The translations under genes were made by a program, and so were the position numbers. Source: Bacteroides sp. (lineage in GTDB: Bacteria > Bacteroidota > Bacteroidia > Bacteroidales > Muribaculaceae). Taken from it: a stretch of DNA of 44,687 bases. Under the pieces are notes generated by a model. That model ran no database searches and was not told where the DNA came from. It saw only the letters and a program-made list of their open reading frames with translations. The stretch covers positions 23,243 through 67,929 of the forward strand of contig JAAVDH010000009.1 of the NCBI GenBank assembly GCA_014801865.1, read 5' to 3'. This document shows positions 7,531 to 14,721 of this stretch, piece after piece; positions within the stretch are counted from its first letter, which is position 1, and the number at the start of each line of letters is the position of its first letter.

Positions 7531-8658
7531 ATGGCATCAAACACCCCTGAGATAAAAAAAGACTCACGCACTGCTCGTTCGGCATCACGCGCCGCCAATC
7601 GACCGAAGCAGACTACGAGGCAATCAAAACGTCGGAGCAAGAAGAAACCTCTTGGCAAAGGTGTGGCTTGGACCATTGGTATCACCCTTACCCTTGTAGG
7701 TTTGTGCGGGGCGGCGCTGCTGATTGGCATCATCGGCTATCACGGTCCTGACAAGTGGGTGAAAATCCCATCGGCTTCAACTTCCGGAGAGGTACATCAG
7801 TCACTTCGCGACAGCCTCGGGACAGCCGAAGGTAACCGCGTATATCTGCTTTGGAAAGTAATGGGATCGGATGCCGCCACTGCCTCGGGAGCATATCTCA
7901 TACCCCACGGTCAATCGGCCTTCACCACCGCCCGCAAGCTCAGAAACGGAGCACAGACCCCCGTAAAGGTCACGCTCAGAGGACTGCGCCTTATGCGCCC
8001 CATGGCCGAACGCCTCACGGCCCCACTTGAGTGTTCGGCCGAAGATTTCCTTGCGGCATGCGACACGATACTCCCCGCCGAGGGATTCAGTCCAGAGGAG
8101 TTTCCGGCAGCATTTATACCCGACACTTATGAGATGTATTGGAACTCTTCACCCTCAAAAGTAGTACGCCGTCTGCTAACTTACCGCGACCGTTTCTGGA
8201 ACGAGGAGCGGCGCGACAAAGCATCCGCACTCGGCCTCTCGCCCGTTCAGGTAGCCACCATTGCATCTATCGTAGAAGAGGAGAGCGCCAAGACTGATGA
8301 GCAACCCCTGATAGCACGCCTCTATCTCAATCGCCTCCATCGGGGCATGTTGCTTCAGGCCGACCCTACCGTAAAATTTGCCACCGGCGATTTTGCACTC
8401 CGCAGGATCAAAGGTGAGCACCTTCGCACGCCCTCGCCCTACAATACCTATCTTAACAAAGGCCTCCCCCCGGGTCCGATAAGAATAGCACAGCCTTCGA
8501 CTATCGACGGTGTACTCAACGCCCCCGTCCATGATTTCATCTACATGTGTGCCAAGGAAGATTTTTCGGGCTACCATAACTTTGCTACAGACTACGCCAC
8601 TCACATGGCCAATGCACGTCGCTATCAGACCGAGCTCAACCGCCGGAATATACATTGA
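7531..8658 (+). CDS. mltG: Endolytic peptidoglycan transglycosylase MltG (YceG-like)
   Basis: A 375-residue inner-membrane lytic transglycosylase that cuts nascent glycan strands and helps set their length. A basic cytoplasmic head (KRRSKKKPLGKG) precedes one membrane helix at about residues 48-70. The catalytic YceG domain shows IPDTYEMYWNSSP, VATIASIVEEES with the likely catalytic glutamate E249, RLYLNRLHRGMLLQADPTVK, SPYNTYLNKGLPPGPI and CAKEDFSGYHNFATDYATH. Length and motif order are normal for the family. The ATG at 7531 follows a strong promoter by about ten bases. A small DUF2007 gene begins 36 bases downstream and is probably co-transcribed. Confidence 0.93.
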   Translation: MASNTPEIKKDSRTARSASRAANRPKQTTRQSKRRSKKKPLGKGVAWTIGITLTLVGLCGAALLIGIIGYHGPDKWVKIPSASTSGEVHQSLRDSLGTAEGNRVYLLWKVMGSDAATASGAYLIPHGQSAFTTARKLRNGAQTPVKVTLRGLRLMRPMAERLTAPLECSAEDFLAACDTILPAEGFSPEEFPAAFIPDTYEMYWNSSPSKVVRRLLTYRDRFWNEERRDKASALGLSPVQVATIASIVEEESAKTDEQPLIARLYLNRLHRGMLLQADPTVKFATGDFALRRIKGEHLRTPSPYNTYLNKGLPPGPIRIAQPSTIDGVLNAPVHDFIYMCAKEDFSGYHNFATDYATHMANARRYQTELNRRNIH

Positions 8659-8694
8659 CCTATATAACTTAATCCCCCACTTAACTTCTGTATC

Positions 8695-8928
8695 ATGACA
8701 AAGAATCCTCTCGTACTCGCCTGCGTGTTTGATAATCCCATGCAGGCTTCGATTGCCGCCGGAATGCTTGAATCCGAGGGAATTATCAGCATGCTTACCA
8801 ATACCGAATTCTCAAGCATCTACCCCTTGGGCAATCCCGCCATCAGCGGCGTGCGCATGATGGTGTACGAATCCGACCTGCCACGCGCACTTGACCTCCT
8901 CCGTGCCCACGGCGACCTCAACGAATAA
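8695..8928 (+). CDS. DUF2007 domain protein (putative signal-transducing small protein)
   Basis: A 77-residue protein spanning essentially one DUF2007 domain: LACVFDNPMQASIAAGMLES, EGIISMLTNTEF and VMVYESDLPRAL-type segments (here MMVYESDLPRALDLLRAHG). The family is a small ferredoxin-like fold of unknown function, sometimes proposed to be signal-transducing because of resemblance to PII-like proteins. It lies 36 bases after mltG on the same strand and is followed by a strong hairpin, so it is probably the last gene of a two-gene operon. Confidence 0.75.
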   Translation: MTKNPLVLACVFDNPMQASIAAGMLESEGIISMLTNTEFSSIYPLGNPAISGVRMMVYESDLPRALDLLRAHGDLNE

Positions 8929-8949
8929 TCACCCTAAACAAACAAAAAA

Positions 8950-8986
8950 AACAGGCTATGTGTCTGATTTAGACACACGGCCTGTT
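8950..8986. terminator. Bidirectional terminator after mltG-DUF2007
   Basis: Arms AACAGGC (8950-8956) with GCCTGTT (8980-8986) and TGTGTCT (8959-8965) with AGACACA (8971-8977) form a 14-bp stem with a small internal loop and the apical loop GATTT. A-rich sequence precedes it (8943-8951) and T-rich sequence follows, so it can serve the plus-strand operon and possibly transcription from rubrerythrin as well. Confidence 0.75.
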
Positions 8987-9098
8987 TATATCTTGAATAC
9001 ATCAGGAATATATCCTTTCGGGATGAGCACTCCCGCACTCCGCCAGAGCTGCGGGATAACTTTCCTTAAAAAGATATTCCCTCAGTGTATTATTATCT

Positions 9099-9689
9099 TT
9101 ATTCCATATCAAGCGGCATATAGTGCTGATAGGGGTGATCACATGCGGGACATGTCATAGGAGGCTCAGTGCCTTCAAAGATATAACCGCAGACGAGACA
9201 CTGCCACTTGATGGGCTTTTCACGCTTCCACAGTGTGCCGTCCTGAACGCGCTTAAGATAGCGCTCGAAGCGTTCCATGTGATGCTTTTCGATAGCGGCG
9301 ATAGAGCGGAAATGCTCGGCGATTTCGGGGAAACCTTCCTCTTCGGCCACCTTGGCAGAAGCCAGATATTCGTCCAGGCCCTCTTCTCTTTCTTCCTTGA
9401 TGGAGAGCTCGAGGTTTGAAGCTGTGTCGAGTACTTTTACCACGTCTACCTCAACCTTACAGGGAAGTGTGCCGCCCTCAAACATCTTGAGGAATATCTT
9501 GCCATGATGCAATTCATTGGCAGCGGTCTCCTCAAATATCTTCTGCACAGGGAAGTATTTTTCCTTCTCTGCCTGCTGCGCATAATAAGTATAGCGGGTG
9601 TAGGCAGTAGATTCAGCTACGTATGCATTTACGAGGTTCTGCTCTGTACGTGTTCCTTTAATGCTTTTCTTAACAGTATCTGTACTCAT
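9099..9689 (-). CDS. rbr: Rubrerythrin
   Basis: A 196-residue non-haem iron peroxidase that reduces hydrogen peroxide in anaerobes. The N-terminal four-helix domain carries diiron ligands in YVAESTAYTRYTYYAQQAEK, FEETAANELHHGKIF, SAKVAEEEGFPEIAEHF and IAAIEKHHMERFERY. The C-terminal rubredoxin-like domain has the FeCys4 motif CLVCGYIFEG and CPACDHPY. Length and domain order are typical. It appears monocistronic and convergent with mltG-DUF2007. A 15-base-arm palindrome at 9731-9766 lies 42 bases upstream of its ATG and could be an operator or a leader hairpin. Confidence 0.95.
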   Translation of the reverse strand: MSTDTVKKSIKGTRTEQNLVNAYVAESTAYTRYTYYAQQAEKEKYFPVQKIFEETAANELHHGKIFLKMFEGGTLPCKVEVDVVKVLDTASNLELSIKEEREEGLDEYLASAKVAEEEGFPEIAEHFRSIAAIEKHHMERFERYLKRVQDGTLWKREKPIKWQCLVCGYIFEGTEPPMTCPACDHPYQHYMPLDME

Positions 9690-9730
9690 TTTTATAATAT
9701 GTTTTTATTGTTTGATATTATACATCTTCC

Positions 9731-9766
9731 TATTGAATTGTCCTGTACTGTCAGGATAATTCAGTA
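9731..9766. promoter_or_regulatory. Palindromic operator or leader hairpin upstream of rubrerythrin
   Basis: TGAATTGTCCTG (9734-9745) and CAGGATAATTCA (9752-9763) form an inverted repeat with 11 of 12 positions matching around TACTGT; the symmetry extends to 15-base arms (13 match). It lies just upstream of the rbr start. It is not an obvious Fnr or PerR box. The rest of the 303-base gap (9690-9992) contains a C-run and A-run near 9856-9867 and no other clear signal. Confidence 0.5.
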
Positions 9767-9992
9767 TTTTCATTAATCAAAACCCGTCATATCAGATCTT
9801 TTTTCTCAGCGGGTTACACTTTTCAAACAACCGCCTCCGACGATTGGTTCGCTACCCCCCCAAAAAATATGGGCATACAAAAACATCTCTCAAAATCCAT
9901 TCTCCACAACCGAAAATAACAGGAGGCTTGACCTCCATGGAAAGATTGCATCATGGGTAATAAATAATTATCCGGACTCAATCATATTTTTT

Positions 9993-10685
9993 TTAATTTA
10001 AACAGTTTCTTAGTGTCAACATATAGCCAAAGCCACGCTGATTAATGATGGAGATCGAGGGATCATGACGCAGAGCACGGCGGAGTTTGTGGATGTAGCC
10101 GTGGAGAGAGTTGCGGTTGCTTTGTTCATCACGTTGCCATACGGCAATCATCAGTTCCGAAGCATCTACAGTCTTGCCGATACTGACAGCCAGACGTTCA
10201 AGTATCTTGGCTTCAAAATGAGACAACTCTGTTTCTTTATCACCGAATGACAATGTCTGGGTCGTAACGTTAAAACTATATGCTCCAATAACAAATCGTA
10301 TGTCTTCGGTGCGATTATTGCCATATCTTCGCAAAAGGGCTTTGATACGCACTATCAATTCACGGAGCTCAAACGGCTTTTTAAGATAGTCGTTAGCCCC
10401 TATTTCAAAACCTTGCTCAACATCATCTATCGTACTCTTGGCGGTTAGAAAGAGTAATGGCACAGACAATGACAACTTCCTTATCTCTTTAGCCATTGTA
10501 AAGCCATCCATTTTAGGCATCATCACATCAGCGACCACGATATCGGCTCCATCTTCCTTAAATCTACTGAGACCTTCAGCACCGTCCGCCGCCACGACAA
10601 CTTCATAGCCTTGTCCGCGCAGAGTGTCGGCGACTATCAGCGTCAGGTCCTCCTCATCTTCTACAAACAGTATCTTATTGCACAT
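9993..10685 (-). CDS. OmpR-family response regulator (RprY-like)
   Basis: A 230-residue two-component regulator. The receiver domain (residues 1-120) has acidic residues EDEED (9-13), the phospho-acceptor D53 in VVADVMMPKMDG, T81 in FLTAK and K103 in LKKPFEL. The C-terminal winged-helix DNA-binding domain (about 135-228) contains LSHFEAKILERL and NSLHGYIHKLRRALRHDPS, ending INQRGFGYML. It resembles RprY of Bacteroides fragilis. Its start overlaps the end of the kinase gene by 11 bases, so the two are translationally linked. The final codons lie within an AAACTGTTTAAATT-type repeat found again at 44555-44570. The likely target is the tandem repeat at 12187-12226. Confidence 0.92.
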   Translation of the reverse strand: MCNKILFVEDEEDLTLIVADTLRGQGYEVVVAADGAEGLSRFKEDGADIVVADVMMPKMDGFTMAKEIRKLSLSVPLLFLTAKSTIDDVEQGFEIGANDYLKKPFELRELIVRIKALLRRYGNNRTEDIRFVIGAYSFNVTTQTLSFGDKETELSHFEAKILERLAVSIGKTVDASELMIAVWQRDEQSNRNSLHGYIHKLRRALRHDPSISIINQRGFGYMLTLRNCLN

Positions 10686-12090
10686 CTTTGCTGATTTTTA
10701 TAGTAAACACTGTGCCTTTTCCCTCTGTACTTTTGACCTCAATGTTCCAACCCATCTTATCAAGTATATTCTTCACATAGTACAATCCGATTCCATAGCC
10801 GCGGACATCCTGTCGGTTGCCATGCGGCACACGATAAAACTTGTTGAACAGATATGGAATCGACTTTGACGGAATACCAATGCCGTTGTCTTTGACGGAA
10901 AGCTCTTTGCTATCGCCTGATATGGTTATCTCAACACTATCATCAGAATATTTGATAGCATTATCAATCAGATTATTCAATACATTCGCCAAGTGAGTCC
11001 TGTCGGCCTCTATGACTATATTGTCTGCCACTTTCAAATTGATGACTATATCCTTTTCAGCTCTCATACGCTGAGCATCGGCGATCTCCTCTAAATATTC
11101 TCTTAGGAGTATCTCTTCCGGTCTGAGTTTCATAGTTTTCCGACGTTCCATACTCATTGCAAGGATATTTTCCACAAGCTCACCAAGTCGTTTCAGTTGC
11201 TTATTTGCTATGATAAGATACTTGGTCTTTTTGTCGGGATCATTGGATATATCGTAGTTGAGGAGCGCATCATTGGCGGAATATGCTATTGCTATCGGCG
11301 TTTTCAATTCATGGGTCATATTGCTTACAAAATCATCTTTCATCTCCTCAATAGTTCGCAGTCTTGACACAGTGCGGAACAGATACCGAAACGCCATAAA
11401 GAAAGCTATAATAAGAAGGAATATCGTGACAATCACTCCGGACATCTCCGAGACTATATGACGGGTAAGTGGAGTAATACTAATACGATATGAATAACCT
11501 GAATTCTGATTGTAGCAATAAGAGAATACATCAAGATGATGGGTATTGATACATTTGGGATTTGGGACTACAATTTTGCCGGTCGAATCAACTACTTCAG
11601 CCTTAATGAATCCGGGATAAATATATCTGTCATTCAGACGTTTGTTAAGGACACTATCCATAACAGTTACATCAGCCGATATGTATGGGTCTATAATGCC
11701 ATGAAACTGCTGACTAACAGCATCAATAAATTTATTAGTGAATGAAGACTGTCCGTTGACAACATATCCTTGGGTTTCTACGGTTCCGTCAGGATGGCGT
11801 GTTGTCGACACCATATCACCATTCGGGTCTTGGTATACAGCCGTTTCGCCATGACGTTTTCCGATGCTATCCTCGTTTTGTTTCTGAAATTCTTCCTGAG
11901 TCCCGGCCCGTGCCCTTTGAGCTCTTATCCATAGTTCATCAAGGTCTGCATCGGCAATTGCTGTCATAACCTCGCGTTCCACGTCTGCCCTTATCGAATT
12001 GTAAAGACTTACAATATAATAGACATTGCAAACGAAAATCCCGGCAATGACAACTATAAATATGGTCGATATTGTCTTAAAACGTTTCAT
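10675..12090 (-). CDS. Sensor histidine kinase (RprX-like)
   Basis: A membrane sensor kinase of about 471 residues. There is one membrane helix at about residues 5-30 (TIFIVVIAGIFVCNVYYIVS), a periplasmic sensor domain of about 180 residues and a second helix (VIVTIFLLIIAFFMAFRYLF). The kinase core follows: H-box FVSNMTHELKTPIA, N-box NLIDNAIKYS, G1 DNGIGIP and G2 GYGIGLYYVKNIL. A GTG at 12102 could extend it by four residues; the ATG at 12090 (MKRFKT) is more natural. A TATATTTG -7 box (12142-12149) lies about 52 bases upstream. The gene leads an operon with the response regulator and is divergent from the outer-membrane protein gene at 12298. The stimulus is unknown. Confidence 0.9.
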   Translation of the reverse strand: MKRFKTISTIFIVVIAGIFVCNVYYIVSLYNSIRADVEREVMTAIADADLDELWIRAQRARAGTQEEFQKQNEDSIGKRHGETAVYQDPNGDMVSTTRHPDGTVETQGYVVNGQSSFTNKFIDAVSQQFHGIIDPYISADVTVMDSVLNKRLNDRYIYPGFIKAEVVDSTGKIVVPNPKCINTHHLDVFSYCYNQNSGYSYRISITPLTRHIVSEMSGVIVTIFLLIIAFFMAFRYLFRTVSRLRTIEEMKDDFVSNMTHELKTPIAIAYSANDALLNYDISNDPDKKTKYLIIANKQLKRLGELVENILAMSMERRKTMKLRPEEILLREYLEEIADAQRMRAEKDIVINLKVADNIVIEADRTHLANVLNNLIDNAIKYSDDSVEITISGDSKELSVKDNGIGIPSKSIPYLFNKFYRVPHGNRQDVRGYGIGLYYVKNILDKMGWNIEVKSTEGKGTVFTIKISKDVQ

Positions 12091-12141
12091 ATCTGCAACC
12101 ACGAAGTGCTCGCGGTCTCATATTAAATTAATTAATCACCG

Positions 12142-12149
12142 CAAATATA
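12142..12149 (-). promoter_or_regulatory. Probable -7 box of the kinase/regulator operon
   Basis: On the minus strand this reads TATATTTG, an exact TAnnTTTG match. An imperfect -33 (ATTG, 12167-12170) sits 17 bases further upstream. Confidence 0.5.
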
Positions 12150-12186
12150 CCAATAGTCCCTCATACAATCGGTTATACAGAATCCG

Positions 12187-12226
12187 ATTTAAGACTAAAT
12201 AAGGGAGCATTTAAGAGTAAATAAGG
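12187..12226. promoter_or_regulatory. Tandem 18-bp direct repeats, probable response-regulator binding site
   Basis: Two copies of ATTTAAGASTAAATAAGG (12187-12204 and 12209-12226) differ at one position and are spaced 22 bp start to start, about two helical turns, so both lie on the same DNA face. They sit 9 bases upstream of the -33 box of the outer-membrane protein promoter and on the upstream side of the kinase promoter. Direct repeats at this spacing suit OmpR-family dimers. Binding by the adjacent regulator is inference. Confidence 0.6.
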
Positions 12227-12235
12227 TTGAGGATG

Positions 12236-12265
12236 TTTGGTAGTATGTTTTCAGAGGTACTTTTG
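12236..12265 (+). promoter_or_regulatory. Promoter of the outer-membrane beta-barrel gene
   Basis: TTTG (12236-12239) and TACTTTTG (12258-12265) are separated by 18 bases, close to the Bacteroidetes consensus spacing. Transcription would start near 12271, about 27 bases before the ATG at 12298. The tandem repeats lie immediately upstream, as expected for activation. Confidence 0.65.
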
Positions 12266-12297
12266 CATAAGTCTACTTAAAAACAAATAGTATTGCT

Positions 12298-14337
12298 ATG
12301 AAAAAAGCTCTGATTTTCATCCCAATTATGCATAGTGTAGCCGTTTATGCACAAACGGAAATGGCAGACACTCTCTCCACACAACAACTCAATGAGGTAA
12401 TTGTCAACGCCGAGAAACCGCAGGTAAGAGGCGAGGATGGCATCATGATCGTTGACCTGCCGGCTATAGTCAGAGACAAACCTGTAACTAACATACTTGA
12501 AGCCCTCGGTTATATGCCCGGGGTGACGAATTATAACGGTATGATATGGCTCACCGGAGCATCTAACGTTACTATTATTCTCAATGGAGAACTCACTGAA
12601 ATGCCTCTTCAAAATCTATATCAGCTTCTTTATACCACACCCGTTGACCGACTGAAGAATGTCGAAATCATGTATTCTGCTCCGGCAAAGTATCATATCA
12701 ACGGTGCTGTTATCAACGTGGTACTGAAAACTCCTACTCCTCTCGATGGTCTGCAGGGACAGGTCAGGGCGGGATATAATCAGGCACACTATGATTCGTA
12801 TGGTGGAGGCCTTGCCGCCACATACGCTATCAAAGACTGGACTTTTGACTTGAACTACGGACTTTCACGCAGTAAATCATGGAGTCGCGAGGATACATGG
12901 TCCAATCATTTATATGACGGACATCGTATAATGATTGATGACGACATGCGTCGCATCAGTCAAAACTGGAGCAATACCGTATTTGTATCTGCGGCCTGGA
13001 AAACTCTCAAACTCACTTATAACGGTCAGATAATATCTGATTCAAAGAGTTGGGGACTCTCGTCAGGCACTTTGGGCAACTATACAAATGCCTACAATAT
13101 GTTGTCACCGGTCGGCTACCATAATATTGCCCTGCGCTACATCGCGCCATTCGGTATGACAGTAGGGGGTGACTATACCCGCTATTCCGAGAATCGCTCT
13201 CAGTCATTATTTAAGGACATCGATTATCTGCTTGGCTCTGAAAACCGTCAGGATATTAACCGCTGGCACGTGTATGTCGACCAACACCATCAGCTCGGCA
13301 TGTGGCAACTGAATTATGGCGCAGAATATCACTATTCGAAAGACCACAGTTCACAACACTATGGTGTATTATCTGACAATCCGGATTTTGATGACATCAT
13401 CAGGGAAGAAGTTGCAAGTTTATATGTCGGCACACAATGCTCTTTCGACTGGGGACTATCATTTAATTTATCGGCAAAGGGTGAATATAATCACAATAAG
13501 TTTCAGCATGACTGGAACTTCATCCCTCAGATCGGAGCGACTTACAACAAGACCCCCAACAACATATTCCAACTCAACTTCAACACCCAACGTATCTATC
13601 CATCCTATTGGGAACTACATGGCGGAACGAGCCACATTAACGACTACTCAACCGTAATAGGTAATACTGCCTTACAGCCATATATCCAGTATGATGCTCA
13701 GTTTAACTATATCCTCAGGCAGAAATATTTGGCTACACTCTACTTTCAATATGGCCACCAAACTACGGTACAATTACCTTATCAATCACCTGATGCTCTG
13801 AATCTAATATATCAGACCATCAATATGGACTATGAGCGTGTGGTTGGGCTTAATCTCTATGCTCCATTCAGCGTCAGCTACATCTGGAATGCCGGTACTA
13901 CTGCAAACGTAATGAACAGGAGGGTTAAGGCTGATCATTTCCATGACATCTGCTTTGATAATAGCAAGTGGATTTTTTATGGTTCACTTAACAATTCTTT
14001 CAAGTTCAGTCAAGACTGCCCCGTCTCTATATCAGTAGACTTCAGCTACATCTCGTCATCATTGCAAGGTATAGCCGATATGTCAGGAATATGGAAAATC
14101 GATGCAGGAGTAAAATGTCAGTTGGGAAAGAAAAGATGCTTTGAACTCGACCTGAAAGCTGATGATATATTCAACAAATGGTCACCGACAATGACCATCG
14201 ATCATTCCGGTCAGGATTACCGGATGAAAGTGCGCGACATGACCCGTAATCTCAAATTGACTTTCATCTGGCAATTCCACGGTTTCAAGCCAAAGGACTC
14301 AAACATTGACACGTCGCGTTTCGGCACAGGAAGATAG
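12298..14337 (+). CDS. Outer-membrane beta-barrel protein (TonB-receptor-like)
   Basis: A 679-residue outer-membrane protein with a signal peptide (ALIFIPIMHSVAVYAQ). A plug-like domain follows at about residues 30-150 (LNEVIVNAEKPQVRGEDG, ILEALGYMPGVTNYNG, VDRLKNVEIMYSAPAKYHIN, VINVVLKTPTP). The rest is a series of aromatic-rich amphipathic strands, ending with VRDMTRNLKLTFIWQFHG and TSRFGTGR, typical of the outer-membrane beta-barrel family 3 proteins of Bacteroidetes. Unlike many relatives it lacks an N-terminal carboxypeptidase-regulatory-like domain, so it is somewhat short. The ligand is unknown. It is divergent from the kinase/regulator operon, and tandem repeats between the promoters suggest direct control. 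Confidence 0.85.
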   Translation: MKKALIFIPIMHSVAVYAQTEMADTLSTQQLNEVIVNAEKPQVRGEDGIMIVDLPAIVRDKPVTNILEALGYMPGVTNYNGMIWLTGASNVTIILNGELTEMPLQNLYQLLYTTPVDRLKNVEIMYSAPAKYHINGAVINVVLKTPTPLDGLQGQVRAGYNQAHYDSYGGGLAATYAIKDWTFDLNYGLSRSKSWSREDTWSNHLYDGHRIMIDDDMRRISQNWSNTVFVSAAWKTLKLTYNGQIISDSKSWGLSSGTLGNYTNAYNMLSPVGYHNIALRYIAPFGMTVGGDYTRYSENRSQSLFKDIDYLLGSENRQDINRWHVYVDQHHQLGMWQLNYGAEYHYSKDHSSQHYGVLSDNPDFDDIIREEVASLYVGTQCSFDWGLSFNLSAKGEYNHNKFQHDWNFIPQIGATYNKTPNNIFQLNFNTQRIYPSYWELHGGTSHINDYSTVIGNTALQPYIQYDAQFNYILRQKYLATLYFQYGHQTTVQLPYQSPDALNLIYQTINMDYERVVGLNLYAPFSVSYIWNAGTTANVMNRRVKADHFHDICFDNSKWIFYGSLNNSFKFSQDCPVSISVDFSYISSSLQGIADMSGIWKIDAGVKCQLGKKRCFELDLKADDIFNKWSPTMTIDHSGQDYRMKVRDMTRNLKLTFIWQFHGFKPKDSNIDTSRFGTGR

Positions 14338-14360
14338 TATAAAATAATTTTTGCAACTTA
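14338..14360 (+). repeat. Solitary repeat end matching the MITE-like elements
   Basis: The 23 bases directly after the outer-membrane protein stop codon match the gene-proximal terminal repeat of copy 2 (35750-35772) at 20 or more positions, including ATAGTATAAAATAATTTTT shared exactly. No partner repeat or core is seen nearby. It may be a remnant or a shared AT-rich upstream promoter motif. The remaining gap to 14721 holds a TAACTTTG box and two small hairpins. Confidence 0.45.
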
Positions 14361-14442
14361 TATACAAGTTCGTTCATTTCCTTGGCACCAGACAAGAAAT
14401 ACAATAAGCCGATATAATAGGAGGATTTTCACAAAATTTCGC

Positions 14443-14450
14443 TAACTTTG
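14443..14450 (+). promoter_or_regulatory. Probable -7 box for the M16 peptidase, giving a long leader
   Basis: TAACTTTG followed by CG matches TAnnTTTG exactly. The M16 ATG is about 270 bases downstream. The leader contains hairpins at 14514-14539 (GGTCAG/CTGACC) and 14555-14572 (TCGGAA/TTCCGA) and a 30-codon open frame at 14455-14547 that is not convincing as a gene. Confidence 0.45.
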
Positions 14451-14721
14451 CGAGATGTTTAAACTCTTAAAAAGGAGCTGGCATACGTATTTATTAACAT
14501 ACTTTAACTGCAAGGTCAGTTGCTTTCTCGTTGCTGACCGCGTCTAATAAGGAGTCGGAAGAGTCATTCCGAATATATATATACTGATTAAATTATATTT
14601 ACTAAAACTTAATTACAGCATAATTCATCTCACCGTATATATCCGGGAATGAGTTCATCGATTTCCCAGACATAAATCTGACAAAACTCAATCATTATAT
14701 TATAACAAAACTCTGTTTAAC

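Noticed and set aside
14455-14547. A 30-codon open frame starting just after a promoter box
   Set aside because: Short, no recognisable motif, and the start would be almost leaderless; kept only as a note on the leader.
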